Source of the DNA: Sphaerosporella brunnea
Taxonomy: Eukaryota > Ascomycota > Pezizomycetes > Pezizales > Pyronemataceae
Assembly (NCBI GenBank): GCA_008704415.1
Contig: VXIS01000123.1
Span: 57,375-121,374 of the forward strand
Length of the DNA: 64,000 nucleotides
Direction: 5' to 3'
Position 1 is the first letter of the stretch. Every line of letters begins with the position of its first letter. The translations under genes were made by a program, and so were the position numbers. The notes below the pieces were generated by a model. It ran no database searches. It was not told where the DNA came from and saw only the letters and a program-made list of their open reading frames with translations. Below are positions 63,015 through 64,000 of this stretch, piece after piece.

Positions 63015-64000
63015 TCAACATCTGACCTCAATACCGCCAGCTCTAGTGATATACTTGACTCCTTTGTAAGGCTTCACGCCCTCACCCATCCCGCGCCCTC
63101 CCACGATCTTGACACTATCCACCCTAACACCACTCGCCAACCAGCCCTTCACAGAGAAATTGACAATGGCACATCGGGGCATCGCCATCTTAAACCTCCG
63201 TTTTCTGGCCGACGCTTTCCTGGTACCAGCATCCTTCTTCTCCTCGCCCTCGCCCACTTCATCCTCCTCCTCATCATCATCGTCGTCGTCCGCCATTGCC
63301 CGAATCTGTACGCCCGTCCGGAAGGTAGCTGTAGACGATGGCGCCGCCCCGGATCCGGTAGTGGGAATTTTCCACAAAACCTCCCTTCCCTCGTGGTGGA
63401 ACTCTCCACGGCTACACCTGGTAGCGACAAGCGTTTTTACTGCCGGCGGCAATGGAATAGTAATTGCGACCTCCTCTACCACCGGCACATTGCTCGATCC
63501 TCCGAATGCGGGGCTCCGGGTAGCACCGCTTCTGCTACCAAAGGCCGGCGAGCTGCCGTTCCCCACTGCAGGCGTGAGAGATGTCGTGTTTACAAACACG
63601 CGTACCTCGAACTCATCCTCGTCTGGGCCGATGGCGGTCTTCATGTCGATCGTGACCGGCAACTGCAGTTGCTGTTTTGCCGATGGAAGGAGGTTGACCT
63701 CATAGCTGGCCAATACGAATTTTCCGTCTGGCGGAACGAAGGAGAGCTCTCCCGGATGATCGCGCCATCGACTCAATCGCACGCACGGATGGAACACGGG
63801 ATACTGAAGGATGGAGTTTGGCTTTTCGCCGAGCTTTTGTTTGTGTGAGTTTGGTGCCTGCAGTGTCAGGAGTAGGTCCGGGACACCGGAGAGTTTAGAT
63901 GTAAACGCGATTGTGCCATTTGCACGGGCACTGAGAGGCCGCCCGCTGGGTGCGATTGTCGCCGTAATCAGCTCGATTACGTCTACGTAGAGCTCGTTGT
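63015..64000 (-). CDS. Right-arm partial copy of APM3 exon 2
   Basis: Reads the same mu-homology domain as APM3, from the NNELYVDV region at the window edge to the C-terminal KYITRAGGIEVRC. Exon 1 would lie beyond the window if the palindrome continues. Most likely the same locus assembled twice. Confidence 0.6.
   Translation of the reverse strand, partial: NELYVDVIELITATIAPSGRPLSARANGTIAFTSKLSGVPDLLLTLQAPNSHKQKLGEKPNSILQYPVFHPCVRLSRWRDHPGELSFVPPDGKFVLASYEVNLLPSAKQQLQLPVTIDMKTAIGPDEDEFEVRVFVNTTSLTPAVGNGSSPAFGSRSGATRSPAFGGSSNVPVVEEVAITIPLPPAVKTLVATRCSRGEFHHEGREVLWKIPTTGSGAAPSSTATFRTGVQIRAMADDDDDDEEEDEVGEGEEKKDAGTRKASARKRRFKMAMPRCAIVNFSVKGWLASGVRVDSVKIVGGRGMGEGVKPYKGVKYITRAGGIEVRC

Larger units (their letters stand above)
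59546..64000. repeat. Right arm of a long palindrome, indel-rich copy
   Basis: Reverse complement of 55088-59540. By hand comparison, single-base indels occur at about 59749, 60554, 60580, 60661, 60764, 61268, 61347, 61648 and 61949, plus a two-base loss in the A-run at about 62988. I noticed only one clear substitution, near 59727. Most indels lengthen or shorten 2-4-base runs. The sum of mirrored coordinates drifts from 119086 at the centre to 119092 and back to 119088 at the end. This is the pattern of uncorrected long-read consensus error rather than of evolved divergence. Confidence 0.95.

Noticed and set aside
1..64000. CRISPR array, rRNA, telomere repeats, secondary-metabolite cluster
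   Set aside because: No regularly spaced repeats, no rRNA sequence, no TTAGGG tracts and no PKS, NRPS or terpene synthase motifs were seen; the LaeA-like gene alone is not a cluster.

Overview
The window is nuclear DNA of a filamentous ascomycete, most likely Pezizomycotina. The genes are eukaryotic and fungal (SLY1, MTU1, COQ7, RTF1, APM3, a LaeA-type methyltransferase). Most introns are 50-60 nt with GT..AG ends and CTRAC-type branch points. Transposon relics of fungal families are scattered between the genes. The genus cannot be fixed from the sequence alone.

Layout. 0-12.4 kb is gene-rich: the tail of an unidentified gene, SLY1 (seven exons), an AIM24-domain protein, a two-HKD phospholipase D-like protein, a small zinc-ribbon-like ORF and the mitochondrial tRNA thiouridylase MTU1. 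13.4-18.3 kb holds a dead MFS transporter, a conserved-looking small gene, tRNA-Val(AAC) and an eight-exon LaeA-like methyltransferase. 19-41 kb is an accessory, repeat-rich stretch. It contains a tandem family of tiny Cys/His-rich proteins (three intact copies plus one whose ATG is CTG), hAT-like and PIF/Harbinger-like miniature elements, two copies of a tRNA-like SINE, a Mutator SWIM-domain relic, a dead F-box gene, a CENP-B-type HTH gene, a dead LINE split by a composite hAT-like insertion, and a DUF3435-like recombinase relic. 41.5-48.5 kb returns to genes: a TRAF-finger/JmjC-like protein, SRY1-type serine racemase/dehydratase, COQ7 and RTF1, the last two divergent. 49-54.4 kb has another tiny zinc protein, an unidentified membrane-protein gene, a small hAT-like MITE and a hidden two-exon DMAC1/DUF4536-type gene.

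From about 55.09 kb to the end the sequence is one long near-perfect palindrome, centred on 59543 with a 5-nt spacer. The left arm carries APM3 exon 2, a short M35-propeptide-like protein and a secreted HET-C/CinY-like plus vWA protein. The right arm repeats them on the other strand with about a dozen single-base indels, mostly in short runs, and almost no substitutions. That pattern fits an unpolished fold-back assembly artefact better than a biological duplication.

The housekeeping genes serve vesicle traffic (SLY1, APM3), mitochondrial function (MTU1, COQ7, DMAC1-like), transcription elongation (RTF1) and amino-acid metabolism (SRY1). No biosynthetic cluster is visible. The most distinctive points are the start codon split by an intron in the vWA gene, the tiny Cys/His gene array, and the composite hAT-like insertion with a perfect 8-bp target duplication.
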